From assembly GCA_030549335.1 (NCBI GenBank), contig CM060198.1, positions 40,402,353 through 40,466,352 on the forward strand: a DNA stretch of 64,000 nucleotides, given 5' to 3'. The translations under genes were made by a program, and so were the position numbers. This document shows, piece by piece, positions 34,721-46,797 of the stretch (positions are counted from its first letter, which is position 1; each line of letters begins with the position of its first letter). The DNA is from Pontederia crassipes. Lineage: Eukaryota > Streptophyta > Magnoliopsida > Commelinales > Pontederiaceae. The notes under the pieces were generated by a model. It had not been told where the DNA came from. It did no database searches and saw only the letters and a program-made list of their open reading frames with translations.

Positions 34721-35935
34721 TGTAACACCCCGAAATTTCATCCCCAATTGTCAAGGAATCATTCAATTGTGTCAGCCCATTCGTCATCACATAGTCGTAA
34801 TAAAATATGACTTTCTATTAATTACAGCCGAAACATATCACCATTAAAGAGATTAAATAATCTTTCAATTAATGCGGAAAATTTAGTTAAGACATCAAAG
34901 TAATGTTATAGAATTGAAAATACATCTAAACATTATCACTGATAGCAAATTAAAACATCTGAAAATCATAGTTAAAACATCTCTTCAAAACATAGTCAAA
35001 TAGGCTCGATAATACTTGATTCTAAAACCCCTAGACTAGTGTGCAATCTTTTATGTCATGAGTTAGCCACCATCCATCCAATCATTGGTTACCTGCACAG
35101 ATCGAGGGTGCAGAGTTTTTCAGTTAGAGTATGTAAATGTCATGCATGCAATGGCATGATCCTATTCAGGATACTACATGATATGCATTATCTTCATATA
35201 AAATAAGTAAACAATATGCATGTCATGCTCTATACATGAGATCCACATATCAGTCATCAATAATAATCTATCATCATGAATTTATAAACTATAGCATGAA
35301 AGACATATAATCACATCATCATACCAGAAGGTATGGACAATCATAATAATCATACAATTTCATAGGCATATAAGTGAAATACACTTACCATAACCGTTGC
35401 CTCCATAACTTTTCTCAAGGTTGCTTTATAATCCTTTCGAACTTCCACTTGCGTGGGACATTATTCCATTTGATCGATCATTGGCCCTTTCCATTAGATT
35501 ATATCTTTCGATTATTGGGATTTATGTCGTTGCCCTCTCAATAGGCTAGTTAGGCCTTGGAAACAATGCTCCCCTCTCGCCCTAAGGTGATATAAGAATG
35601 AACACACCATTATCGATGAATGTAACGATCATTCTGGACTCTCGCTCGAGGGTGACATCAGAATGACACACCATTACCGATGTGTGTAACGATTATTCCG
35701 AGTAAAATTTGATAAAGGGCCATAGAGGGTCGACATGTAATATCATCCACAACTAGGTTCATTATGCTTTACAATCAACAAATATTTGCGTTGCTCAATC
35801 TTCATATTTTAACCTAATTACGTGGGAAGCATGCATATATATGTATCTACGTTCTTATACAATCAACAAGCATCAGTACATATCATTAATACTTTGAAAA
35901 TAACATTTAAACTATAATATACAACTTCTGTTGAT

Positions 35936-36039
35936 GGTCACGGCCCTGAAAGAGGTCGTCACGACCGTGACAGAACCTTGTAAAAACACCCTTCTGTCAT
36001 GACCATGCCTAGATGCAGTCATGGACGTGCCGGGTCATT
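35936..36039. repeat. GTCACG palindrome cluster, left half (LTR B solo copy)
   Basis: Several GTCACGGCC, GTCGTCACGACCGTGAC and GTCATGACCATGCC words occur here. GTCACGACCGTGAC is close to a perfect palindrome. The CACTA element inserted within this cluster, whose right half is at 46003-46115. Confidence 0.8.
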
Positions 36040-36059
36040 CATACAAGAAAATTGACAAA

Positions 36060-36480
36060 TAGTGACACAGGAAGCGCGGCACTAATGTGGCATTATTGCG
36101 TGGCTGGCAAAACTAGCATCTCTTTGACGTCATTCTATAGTCGACAATATGAGACACCTGGAATCGGTAGCTAACAGCGTCCCAATAGCGCCAACGCATA
36201 AAGCGACGCAAGTAGCATCAATTGTAGATGCTAATTTGACGTTACTTTGACGCGAAAGTTGTCGTTGTGAGCAATAGAGATGAGATGCTAATGAAATGAG
36301 GACGTGGTGCATAACACTACTACACGATTCTGACGTTGAAGTAATGCTAGTTTTATACTTACATCAATGCTAGTCCAGCGTTATAATGCCACTAATGTTA
36401 TTCTTTCGTCGATGATGTATTTAAAATAGCGTCGTATATTTTTATGACGCCATTGAGATGCTACGAAGGCGCTAATTGCA
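36060..36480. repeat. CACTA subterminal repeats, left side
   Basis: Short units such as GATGCTAAT, TAGCGTC, GACGTTA, GCGCCA and AGCATC recur in both orientations within 420 bp of the left end. In CACTA elements such units bind the TnpA-type protein during transposition. That role is family knowledge and is not shown here. Confidence 0.75.
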
Positions 36481-36729
36481 AAATTTTTTCCCCCATTAGA
36501 GCCATATTTTCTTCCCTTCACTCACCATACAAATATATAATGCATATAAATGCATTCATCATTGATCACAAGCATCATATCAAATATAACATTATGAAAA
36601 GTAATAAACTGAACTAACAAAAGTATAACTAATATATTGCAAACGTATAAGTAGAACTAACACATATATCTAATAACAACCGTATAACCAACAAAAGCAT
36701 ATCTAATATAATGTAAAACTTTTCTATCA

Positions 36730-38020
36730 TATATTTGGGAGTTGTTGTCATTCTCGACGTTTGATCCTTGGCCTCATGGGGATTGATTCTGGGGCGGGAT
36801 CAATTCCTGAATCGCCTGCAATAAAGGAGCCAATTCTTGCAATTTGTTGTGACACCTGCTGCGATACCTACTGCGATATCTACTGCGATAGCTGCTGTGA
36901 TAATTGCATCATATCAAGTGCAGCGGATGAGCTCGGAGCAGATGGGCCGCCTACATATCCTCCGCTCCTCCTAAGTACCTGAGCGGCTGTGCCTAGGCCA
37001 CGCAGGTATCCTTCTCATGTCGTGTTGGCCACCTCTTAAAAAAAATACAATCATATAAACATTATAGATTACATAAATTATATAACATCAAAAAACAAAA
37101 ATTAAAAACGTGAATCATTTTCGAGAAACATTACCTAGTGGCTGAGTACTCAGATCATCTCCGTACTTTTTAGCCATCTTCGCATTATCCTAAAAAATTT
37201 AAACATTGCGTATTTAAAAAATTATTTGCACTAACGTCACCAACCAAGTGAACATGTGATGAGACTTACCAGAAGCCTACGAGCAGCGGGTGTGACCAAG
37301 TCGTTGGTCTTTCGGCTCATATGTGTGGCCTCGTAGACTACACGAAAGTTTACAGTGCCACCTTATTTTTTCTTCATGCAATAAAGTTTCATATTTTATA
37401 AAATAACTATAACATAAAAGGTTGATTATTCAATTTTGTATGTAAATTACCATGCATCTTCGATGCTGTCAAATCGCATCGACCCGCCTTTGTGGATGTG
37501 GGCCTCGGACTTTGAAAATTGATTAACTCTTGCATTTTCCGACTTTCTTTATCATTGTTCATCTGTCTTATATGAACATCAAATACTTAGACTTTGAAAA
37601 ATTATAAATTTAATAAACATACTTATCACTTCCTACATAAGTACTCTCAAACCGAACGCCTAATATGCCTTGGGCATCTTTGTGTGCCCTGCTTCAAAGT
37701 GAGGCCGGCGGACATGAAGACCTTGCAAAACTTATATAATCAATTTTGTAGGCGTTTTGCAGTCACCTCCTCAAAAGTTCTCTGAATCATCATCAAACTA
37801 AGATCCGGATGAAACTAATTTGCCTCCTAAACAATACTATAAACTTAGTAATTTAAAGATAATCTAAAACAAATTATGTAACCCAAAAAGAAGATCGTAC
37901 CATAAAGTCCCAAAAGATGTCATCCCGCACTTGAATTTGGACATCTTTCCACGATCCTGTCCCTTCCGGCAAATGGGAAAGAACAAGAGCATTGACATCC
38001 TACACGGTACTAGCGGGTAT
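36730..38020 (-). pseudogene. CACTA second gene, PF03004-like (plant transposase, Ptta/En/Spm), broken
   Basis: Frame-shifting translation on the minus strand gives FHPDLSLMMIQRTFEEVTAK and FMSAGLTLKQGTQR (37660-37830). Further fragments are RKSENARVNQFSKSEAHIHK and GGSMRFDSIEDAW (about 37450-37550), then VNFRVVYEATHMSRKTNDLV (about 37290-37350). The GGS...F...W and ATHxxxxG/D patterns match the plant En/Spm accessory transposase family. Near 36800-36950 is a Gln/Ser-rich tail (SQQVSQQIARIGSFIAGDSG), typical of its C-terminus. Introns, stops and frameshifts prevent an exact model, so the borders are approximate. Confidence 0.6.
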
Positions 38021-38029
38021 GAAAGTGGT

Positions 38030-39360
38030 CCTACAAATTAGAGAGAATAATTAATTTTTAATGATAAGCAAAAGTATAATAAAATTCTGCCAAAATATTT
38101 AACTTATGATTGAGCAATATTATTCACGGTGACTACCCCCTTATCGTGTAATCCCTCTTCATCTGTCGAAGAGGAATCATCACCCAGTAAGGTTGGAGTA
38201 GGCTGAGAATGTTCGACATCATCGACGGGCCCTATTACAATAAATCATTAGTGCCATACCAAATTAAACTAGTGATAATTGATATATGTACAATAAAATT
38301 CTCACCTCGCGTGATGTCTATCGCTGCATGATTCGTGGCAGTCCGCTCGTCAGAATGTGACAAGTCGGATGCTTGTTCTATAGGCGGCGTAGCAACTAAC
38401 ATTATTAAAAAATAATTAATATAATTAAATGAGAAATATAATTTTAATAATAATAAATATATCACTTGGGTAAGATGCCACTCGTCAATACTAGAATGTG
38501 GTGAAGCGTCTGGTAATCTCGGCGGTGGTGTAGCAACTGTCATCATAAAAAAAATACTTAAAATTTGCCTCATATTTAAATTTATGGAGTATACAAAAAG
38601 TAACCTAGTGTGACATGCCGATCGTTGTCGTGCGATCGAGTTGTCCTGACTATGTGCCCCGTCGACGGTGGAGCAACTGTCACAACAACAGAATAATTAG
38701 AAAACTATATCGCCTAATATGTATCGCCTACTATGTGGCACGTACCTGTAGTGATACGTGGAGACGATCCACCAATGGATCGCCTACTATGCGGCGGAGA
38801 AACTGACATTATTAAAAAATGAATGTAACTATTATAATCAACTATAAATAAGCAACTGACAATAAATATAATACCTGGTGGTCGTTATGGCTCAATCATC
38901 TGGAGTGAACGCCTATAAGAGTAGGATGATCTAGAAGCTCGACCTCCAGTAACCATAATTGAAAAAAAGTAACAAAACTTGTATTATTATTAGTAACCAT
39001 ATATAACTGAAAAAAAGTAACAAGCTTGTGTCATTAGAAGAACTACGTGATTCATTCGTTTGTTTCGTATTCTGATTCATTTTCATCATCTTCGTTGTCG
39101 TCGCTATAATCTTGACTTGAGTCATCGTCAATCAAATTGTGAAAGTTCACTTATAAGAGGTTATTTGAATTGAACTCTTCCATTGGCTCAGTGTCATCGA
39201 CTAATTGAATATTCTCAACTCCATCGGCTACATCAATCGTCTCATTCACTCGATCTTCTTGATCGTAAGCATCTACGGGCACATCATTGTATACGGATGA
39301 TATTTCATTATTGTCTACAATTATTTCTGCTAAGACTAGTCTACTTCTCACTTTGCATGA
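38030..39360 (-). mobile_element. Between the two CACTA genes, non-coding or decayed exons
   Basis: Near-duplicate blocks with GCGGTGGTGTAGCAACTGTC-like text recur at about 38385, 38525, 38660 and 38795. Each precedes an A-rich run, suggesting a tandemly repeated exon-intron unit. On the minus strand these give short TVATPPPR-like peptides. An acidic stretch at 39055-39350 (EDRVNETIDVADGVENIQLV) probably belongs to the end of the transposase gene. No clear domain is seen. Confidence 0.4.
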
Positions 39361-39363
39361 TGC

Positions 39364-42300
39364 TCACCATTCATCCTTGGTTCTTTTCGATGGGTACTTA
39401 GTGTAGTACACTTGTTGCGCTTGTTCCACCAATACGAATGGATCGTATGATTGAAGTCTTGATCGAGGGTTAATATCCATCAATTTAAACTTGGGGTCGA
39501 TCCGAACTCCTTTCTCTGGATCGAACCAATGACATTTTAGCATCATGACTTTGTTCGATTTTCCTAAATAAGACAATTCTATGATGTCTTCTATAACGCC
39601 GTAGTAATCGAAGTCCCCGTACATACTTCCTATAATGCATATTCCGCTATTAACAGTTGAACGTTGTTGGCTATATTCTTATGTATGGAATCTATATCCA
39701 TTAACTATGACGCCACAATAGCTAAGAACTTGTTTCTTCAGTCCATGACCAAGATCTCAAATTTTTAAATTTGTGATTGAGCCATTAATAACCTACAATA
39801 AAATTAACTAAAACTTTATTAAAAGTTATAAATGACAGTAATAATTATGAACTTTCAAAAAGAATTCTCACTTCACATCTTAACTAGTCGGCAAAATGTT
39901 CATCTCATAATTTCAATAATTCAAGGTCTGAAACTAACGGATTGATTTCTCGCTATAATTCTTCGAATTTCCTGAATTCATAGTTGTCAATTAATGAAAT
40001 CACATAGAAACGATTAATTTTAAATTATATAACATATTAAAATAAATTATCTTATTCGAGATACGACGTCACCTCACTACAATTTGCAAGGACATAATTC
40101 TCAACGGCGGTGAGATCGCTGTCATTCAAGACAACTTTGCGCTCTGTACCAAGAAGCCGGCATGGGTACTTGAAGATGGATAAAGTATTCATGTTAACTT
40201 CTCTTTCACCACTATCATCGTTTTTTGGAACTTCGGTGTGTCGTGATTGTATGTGTGGCTCAAAGTACTTTGAAGTGAAGTTTGACACCTCCTCAATGAA
40301 ATATGCTTCACACATAGAGCTTTCAATCTTCGCCTTCTTTTTCAAATATAACATGCACCTTTCGAAAGAATACATCCATCGATGCTGAACCGGACCTCCA
40401 ACTTGTTTCATATGGAAGATGTACAATGAAGTGCTCCATCACATCAAAGAAAGAAAGTGAAAATATCTTCTCAGCCTTGCACACGGTAGTCACAATAGAA
40501 GCCTCTAACTGAGAGATGTCTTCTTCCCGAATGATGGATGTACAAAGATCTTTAAAAAACATAAATAACTCTATTAAAACTTCTCATATGGCCTTTGGCA
40601 AAAGTTCTTTATAGGCAATTGGAAGCAACCTTTGCATAAAAATATGACAATCATGACTCTTCATCCCATGTATCTTCTCATTTTCTAGGTTAAAGCAAGA
40701 AGATATGTTTGGTACATATCCATCGGGGAATTTCAATTGCTTGACCCATTTGAAAACCACTTTTCTTTGATCATTGCTCAAAACATAAGTAGCTTTTGAC
40801 TTTTTGCATTTACCATTTTGAAGATGAATGATATCTAGCTCTGGTCTTCTGCATATAACTTTCATGTCTTCGCGCGCATATATGCTATTTTTTGTTCTTC
40901 CTTTAACATTCATAATAGTGTTGAAGATGTTGTCAAATGCGTTCTTCTCTAGATGCATGACGTCCAAGTTATGATGTACCAAGTTTGAAGACCAATAAGG
41001 CAACTTCCAAAAAATACTTCTTTTATGCCAATTATGTTCACTTCAAATCCAATTTGCTTGTAAGAACTGGCCTTCAATCCAAATGAGACTTCATTAAGCT
41101 TGTTTACTTGCTCTAGAAATTCTTGTCTTGTCAAATGACTTGGAGGCAATGTATTCTCGACTGTATTCTTTTTAAATGAGTTTCGATCACGACGCATCGA
41201 ATTCTCTAATGGTAAAAATATTCTATGGCAATCAAATCAGTAAACTTTTCTATAATGTTTTAAATAAAATGATTTTGTATTTTTTCCACATATGGGACAA
41301 GCAAGTTTACCTTTTGTGATCCAACCACTCAACATTTCATATGCCAAAAAATAACTTATGATTCACATTATTGCAGCTCTCATAATGAAATTTTGTTTCT
41401 TAGCTTTGTCATAGGTAACCGTGCCATGCTCCCACAACATGTTGAGTTCATTAATCAGGTCTTAAGTAAACATCTAAACTTTTACTAGGAGATCGAGGAC
41501 ATACAGGTAAGCAATACGTTCTCTCATCTCATACACATGCTTGGAGGCAAATTATAAGGTGTCACAAAAATCGGCCAACATGAATAAGCAGTACTTGATG
41601 AACCAAATGGGTTGAAGCCATCAGTGCAAAGTCTTAATCTAACATTACGTGATTCTACTGAAAAAACCGAATGAAGTGCATCAAATTGTTTCCATACCTC
41701 AGCATCTGAAGGATGTGTAATAGAATTTTGACCCTAACGTGCCCCTTCTCTGTGCCAACTCATAAATGTAGTTTTCTCAGAAAAAAATAGCCATTGCAAT
41801 CATGGAACTATGGGAAAGTATCTGAACACTGCATTTGTCACATTTTTTTCGAACTATGAGAATTCTTTCTCGACTTGTATCTGGGCTCGCCACAAATAAA
41901 CAACTCATAAGTGAGTTTTTTCCTTGTAATAAAATATACAGTGATCGCGACATGTATCAATCTTTTGATATTCCAACTCTAAATCTCTCATCAATCTTTT
42001 GCATTTGTAAAAATTTTATAGTAATTTCTTTGAAGCTGGAAGCATACTCTTAATAATTGCAATCATCCGGTCAAAACAACTTTCGCTCATATTAAATTCT
42101 GATTTCAAGTTCATTAGTTATGCCACTACAGAAAGTGTAGTTTGCTTCACGCATCCATCCCATAAAGGTTCGTCTGTTTCTTTGAGAAGCTTATAAAATT
42201 TAAAAGCCGAAGAATTCGGGTCTTCTTCAATCAATGTTTCGCCAATATTTTCTCCTAACATTGCATCTCGTATCATGTCCCTGTACGGATTGCTCGACTT

Positions 42301-42603
42301 GCCCACATTGCTATGTACATTAGTTGTCTCTTTAGCCCATCTTTCTTCGCCATGAAAGAACCAATTTGTGTATGTCAATAAGAAACCGTTGTAATATAAA
42401 TCCTTCTGCACATCATATTTTACTTTCCACTGATAACATTTGCACTTCCGGCATAGACATAAGATTTTGCCGTATGAAGAAGCAACAGCTTCATTTTGAT
42501 TTGCCACATTAACAAATTCATCAACACCATCTTTATATTCTTCTTTTATAACGCCACGTTTATCCTTCCAACAACGAATCCAACTACGATCTAGCTTTGT
42601 CAT
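39364..42603 (-). pseudogene. CACTA transposase (TNP2/TnpD-like), broken
   Basis: The main catalytic protein of CACTA transposons. In minus-strand order it starts MTKLDRSWIRCWKDKRGVIK at 42603, a transposase-associated N-terminal domain with CLCRKCKC. A decayed Transposase_21 core near 41520-41760 still reads HPSDAEVWKQFDALH, LRLCTDGFNPFG, YSCWPIFVTPYNLPP. A segment at 41003 (YWSSNLVHHNLDVMHLEKNA then FDNIFNTIMNVKGRTKNS) precedes DUF4218 (KSHDCHIFMQRLLPIAYKEL, IFSLSFFDVMEHFIVHLPYE, PVQHRWMYSFERCMLYLKKK), and DUF4216 follows near 39624 (MYGDFDYYGVIEDIIELSYL). The order equals that of intact plant CACTA transposases. Multiple frame changes, one or more possible introns and stops make it a pseudogene. 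The acidic Asp in CTDGF is retained. Confidence 0.85.
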
Positions 42604-43200
42604 TTATGTAATGGACAACATTAAGCCATATGTTAATAAATTTTTGTACTTGAAACATGTGATTTTGAAGTAATGAAGTCCAATATCACATGTTTCACGT
42701 ACTTGATCATCGTTACTGATAAATTAATTATCATATTCTAGTCTCTTTTTTCAATATTACCGTTTTAATTAACAATAATAGTCATCCACGTTCTATGTTA
42801 ACTAAAATGAGAACATGATCAAAAAGACAAAAAATTGATAATATTTGATCAATATTTCATTCCAAGTTGAATGTCATCGAATACAGATTTGATGCATAAT
42901 TCGGAATAATATAGTTAATTTGTTCATTTATTTTTCAAGTCACGATGTTCAACTAATTGGAGGCATAAATTTAAGAAATATTTTAGTTTGTTCATCTATT
43001 TTTCAATCATGATATTCATATAGTTGAAAGTAGAGTTTCAAGTTAACATAACTAAGAACATATATTCATATATTCATCTAAATTAAGGCATAATTAAGAA
43101 ATAATTTAGTTTGTTCATATATTCATCTAAATTAAGGCAATTAAGAACATGACCATCATCAACTTCAAGTTAACAAAAAACAATTAACAAATAGACACTT
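42604..43200. other. AT-rich stretch upstream of the CACTA transposase
   Basis: The ATATTCATCTAAATTAAGGC block is repeated with AATTTAGTTTGTTCAT at about 42965-43145. No coding sequence is seen. In family context it would hold the leader or first intron of the transposase gene. Confidence 0.4.
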
Positions 43201-43219
43201 ACTGTCCGGCAGTGGAGCA

Positions 43220-43780
43220 ATTCCAAGCGTCCGAGTAATTCAGGTGGCGGAGTAAGTTGCGCGACAGAGGGTGGTGGAGGGCGGCGGAAGGCAGTGGAGG
43301 GTGGAGGAGGAGGTGGAAGAGGGCAGAGGAGGGCGGCACCGGGCGGAGGAGGGCAGCGGAGGGCGGCGAGCGGCGGGTGGTGGGGGAGGTGGAAGAGGGC
43401 GGTACCTGGCGGAGGAGGGCTGCGGAGGGCGGCGGGCGACGGAGGAAGGCGGCACTGGGTGCAGGAGGGCAACAGAGGGCAGTGGAGGAGGGCGGCAGCA
43501 GGCAGAGGGTGGAAGAAGGTGGTGGGCGGCAGTTGGGGAAGTTGTCGGGTCGTCGGTTAGGGTTAGAGGAGGTGGCGGGGAAGTTGTTGACGTTGGCAGA
43601 GCCGTCGATGACATCGGTCGAAGGAGGGCAAGGGAGGAGGCGGAGGCTGGCGTGGGAGGTCGGCGTCCCATGGTGGCGTCGGAGCAAGGCACCGGAGGAG
43701 GCGGAGGAGGTCGGTGTCCCGTGGTGGCATCGGAGCAAGGTACCGGGGGGGGGGGGCAACGCAGGACGAGGCCGTCGGTC
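43220..43780. repeat. GC-rich GGAGG/GGCGG tract in the CACTA element
   Basis: A 560-bp island dominated by GGCGGAGGAGGGC-type units on the plus strand, with a run of ten or so G near 43748. All frames are open and give Pro- or Gly/Arg-rich peptides of low complexity, so no protein is called. The position, just upstream of the transposase, parallels the GC-rich untranslated first exon known from maize En/Spm. The plus strand has many G-runs that could form quadruplexes. Confidence 0.7.
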
Positions 43781-43849
43781 GGCACAGTCGAAGTCGAAGA
43801 TGGTAAACTGTAAAAAGTAAAAAAATGGGGAAGAACCTAGGGTTTAAGA

Positions 43850-45990
43850 TCATCTTTAGCGTCGCTAAGTATTGCGACGCTAGTTGGACACTGATCTGAC
43901 TCGAACTTGGCATCGCAGAAATGTCGACACTATGTCGACGCGATATTGATTTTTTTAAGATTTTATTATTACTATGTATATCTATATAAATATATAATAT
44001 ATGTATGCATGTATGTTAGGTTTATATATAAAAATTACAAGCATATATTCATATATAGTTCATATGTATTTCATAAATACATGTGTTACGTCTATATTAT
44101 AAGTTTATAAGTATACATATGTATATATATATATTTAAAGTATGTATGCATATAAGTCTATATATTATAAGTTTACACATTATGACTTTATATTGTATAT
44201 AAGTATAAGTATATATGCCTATTTATATGTAAATATGGGTCCAATTAAGTAAGGGTAATAAAAAGTCGGCTAATGCAACGCTATAGAGACACTAATGAGT
44301 CGCTAAAAAAGTTAATTCTTTTCCTAATTTAGGAGGAGTTAGGGATTTAACTTTAGATTACATTATAAGTCTATATGTGCGAGATTAAGTCACAGCAATG
44401 TGTATATGTGATTGTATTATAACTATATACATGTATGTATATGTCTATATGTGTGCGAGATTAAGTGACAATAACGTGTATATGTATACATATTAAAAGT
44501 ATAAATGTGTATGTATATGTTTATATGTGTGAGATTAAGTGATAATAATATGTATATGTATATGTGTTGTATATAAGTATAGGTATTTATAATAATATGT
44601 ATATGTGTATGTGTTGTTGTATATGCATATTTATATGTCAATATGTGCCCGATTAAGTGAGAGTAATAAAAAGTCGGCTAATGCGGCACTATAGAGACGC
44701 TAATGCATCGCCATAGAAGTTAGTGACCCAATAACGTCTCAGTAGCATCTCAATTATGTCAGCATCTCAACAATGCGACGCTAGAGAGACGCTAATAGTG
44801 CCTCTATAGCGCTAACAATCATCGTGGCTCTATTATGACGCTACATATACGCTATTGAGTCTCCATGTGGCGCTAAAATGGACTATTTTGTAACAAATCA
44901 TCACTTAATTCAACCATCAAAATTCATGATTAAGAATATAAGAATAGTATATGTATAATTAAGATATTGTATATATTATATGCATAAGTAACACATATAA
45001 TGATACTTAAGTAATTATGTGTTGAAGGTACAAATATAATATTTAATTTATTTATTCATTAAAGTATAGTATAGATAATATATATTAACATATATGTGTT
45101 GCGTCAAAATAGATAGCGTATAGTTAATTAATTAACATATGTATAATATAAAAATAATATAAGAATATATATAGTGCTAATTAAGCGTTGTCTGTGTTAC
45201 ATGTGTTGGCAACTAGATATGATATATATTGTATGCATACATAAGTAATATATATAATATAGGTATGTAACATATATTTATTTAGGAACACATGTATGAT
45301 AGGCATATAAGTAATTATATAGGGATAGATATATATGTCGAAGGTACACATATAATATATATTAAAGTATATGCGGTTGCGTCAAAATAGATATAACATA
45401 TATAGATATATAATGTATAGTTAATCTGTTTCTTAATTAAAGTAGTGTTAAAATAGTACTAAGCATGGGTGTTCTGTCACTGTCGATTGACCAGCTTCCC
45501 AGGTAAGATCACTAATTACACCTACATACATATCTTTGAAATTATATATTATTGTGTAGGTGATCGAATATAATTTTATATTGACATCTACACAGTGTCG
45601 CATCACTTGTGATGCCATCTAACGTCGCATAGCACGGCGCCAAAATTGCACAAATGTTCGATACCCATATCGATTCCAAGCTTCGACAGGGCGTCACAAT
45701 GCTTGAGATGCTATGTTCGGGTCGAATAGTGTCGACGCTACAACAACGCTAAGTTTGTCGCGCATTTTCACTCCATCGCGCGCAATAATAACATCTAATT
45801 GGCGCCTCTATGATGTCGGCAGTAGCATCTATTTCGAGAAATGCTACGTAAACGCTAATGCAGTGCTATTGGGAGGCCAGTAGCATCTCGGTCTTGTGAC
45901 TCAACTGGGACACTATACCATCTCGGTCTCGTGGCACCGACTTAGCATCACTAGCAATGGAGATGCTATTTTGCATCGCTAATTGGCAAT
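43850..45990. repeat. CACTA right subterminal region with AT microsatellites
   Basis: GCGACGCTAG, AGAGACGCTAAT, GCTAATGC and AGCATCTC units cluster at 43855-43950, 44265-44320, 44670-44890 and 45590-45990. They are separated by TATATA/TGTATATG-rich DNA (43970-44640 and 44940-45420). The block GTCGGCTAATGC...CTATAGAGAC occurs twice (44264 and 44672), suggesting an internal duplication of about 400 bp. Confidence 0.75.
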
Positions 45991-46002
45991 TTTCTTGTAG
46001 TG

Positions 46003-46115
46003 ATTGTCATGACCGTGACATTAACTATCACTAGCGTGAAAGAAGCCCGATTTTTGGGCATTCCTTCGCCCTTCTATCACGGGGCGTGACGGGTTGCATC
46101 ACAGCCGTGACAAAA
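46003..46115. repeat. GTCACG palindrome cluster, right half (LTR B solo copy)
   Basis: Words GTCATGACCGTGAC, TATCACGGGGCGTGACGGG and TCACAGCCGTGACA continue the cluster interrupted by the CACTA element. The matching uninterrupted cluster is at 59648-59838. Confidence 0.8.
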
Positions 46116-46644
46116 CTCTAGAGTTCCATCACCCAGCCCAATTTTACTTGATTTTTCATCCAAACCTTTGGGGAATTCAATATACATCATAAATAATGAT
46201 ACATACATATTTTCTAGGTAATATAGGATCAAAAGTACATGACAAGCCATGCAAAAACATCAAATTCCTAGATCTAGGGTTCAACCCCCAATTTATAAAC
46301 CATATAAAGAACATATGAACCCTAGCTATTAGATATAATCAAAAAGCTTGTGCATGGCATGGATCTAATCATCAAAACTGATACGTGCATAGATCCAGAG
46401 ATTTTAATAAATTAAATCCCTCAATGACAATCCAATCCGAGGATAAGGAGCTCTCACGCTCTCAATCCAATCATGAAAAACTATTGAGAGAGGAGAGAGG
46501 AATTTGGATCCTCTTTACATACCTTGATTTCAGATTTTCCTCCTCTTTCTTCCTCTTCTTCCTTCTCATTGTTCTTCTCTTTCTCCTTCCTCAAGCCTAG
46601 CCACCAAGATGTGGAAAAAGAGGTAAACAGGGGAGAATAGGGGG

Positions 46645-46653
46645 CTTTATATA
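46645..46653 (-). promoter_or_regulatory. TATA box of the solo LTR B
   Basis: The minus strand reads TATATAAAG about 65 bp from the LTR start. The same box at the same place is kept in the other family B copy, which supports function when the element was active. Confidence 0.6.
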
Positions 46654-46797
46654 GGGGAGATCATGAGGGATTTGACAAAAGTCCAAATTACCCTTTAAAT
46701 GAATATATGGGCACATATAAATAGCAGCTATGAATTTAAGATCATTAAAGTCGGATAATAAAACTTCATAAAAGAATGCCAAAACCAATATGACATG

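Larger units (their letters stand above)
36040..46002 (-). mobile_element. CACTA (En/Spm) transposon, about 10 kb, degenerate
   Basis: The right end reads CACTACAAGAAAATTGCC on the minus strand. The left end reads CATACAAGAAAATTGAC, one base short of CACTA. ATT flanks both sides (36037-36039 and 46003-46005), the expected 3-bp duplication. Subterminal arrays of GATGCTAA, GACGCTA and AGCGTC-like units fill 36060-36480 and 43850-45990. Two minus-strand gene regions lie inside: a TNP2/TnpD-like transposase and a downstream PF03004-like gene, with a GC-rich block upstream. All coding parts are broken, so it is not autonomous now. Confidence 0.9.
34721..46713 (-). mobile_element. Solo LTR of family B, split by a CACTA transposon
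   Basis: The LTR starts TGTAACACCCCGAAA (plus view), ends in CA and is flanked by CATAT on both sides. With the inner CACTA element and its 3-bp duplication removed it is about 2.03 kb, against 1.95 kb for the copy at 58426-60371. The two are similar along their length, including the CCTTTCCATTAGATTATATC and TCCCCTCTC...GGTGA blocks and the palindrome cluster. The last ~20 bp at the right differ from the other copy. No internal region remains, which fits LTR-LTR recombination. Confidence 0.8.

Noticed and set aside
36317-36330. CACTACTACACG, a possible second CACTA terminus
   Set aside because: No matching inverted end or target duplication; it lies among subterminal repeats of the large element.
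43199-43820. Several overlapping open frames of 90-187 codons (Pro-rich and Gly/Arg-rich)
   Set aside because: All frames are open because of the GGAGG/GGCGG repeats; no domain and no consistent start.
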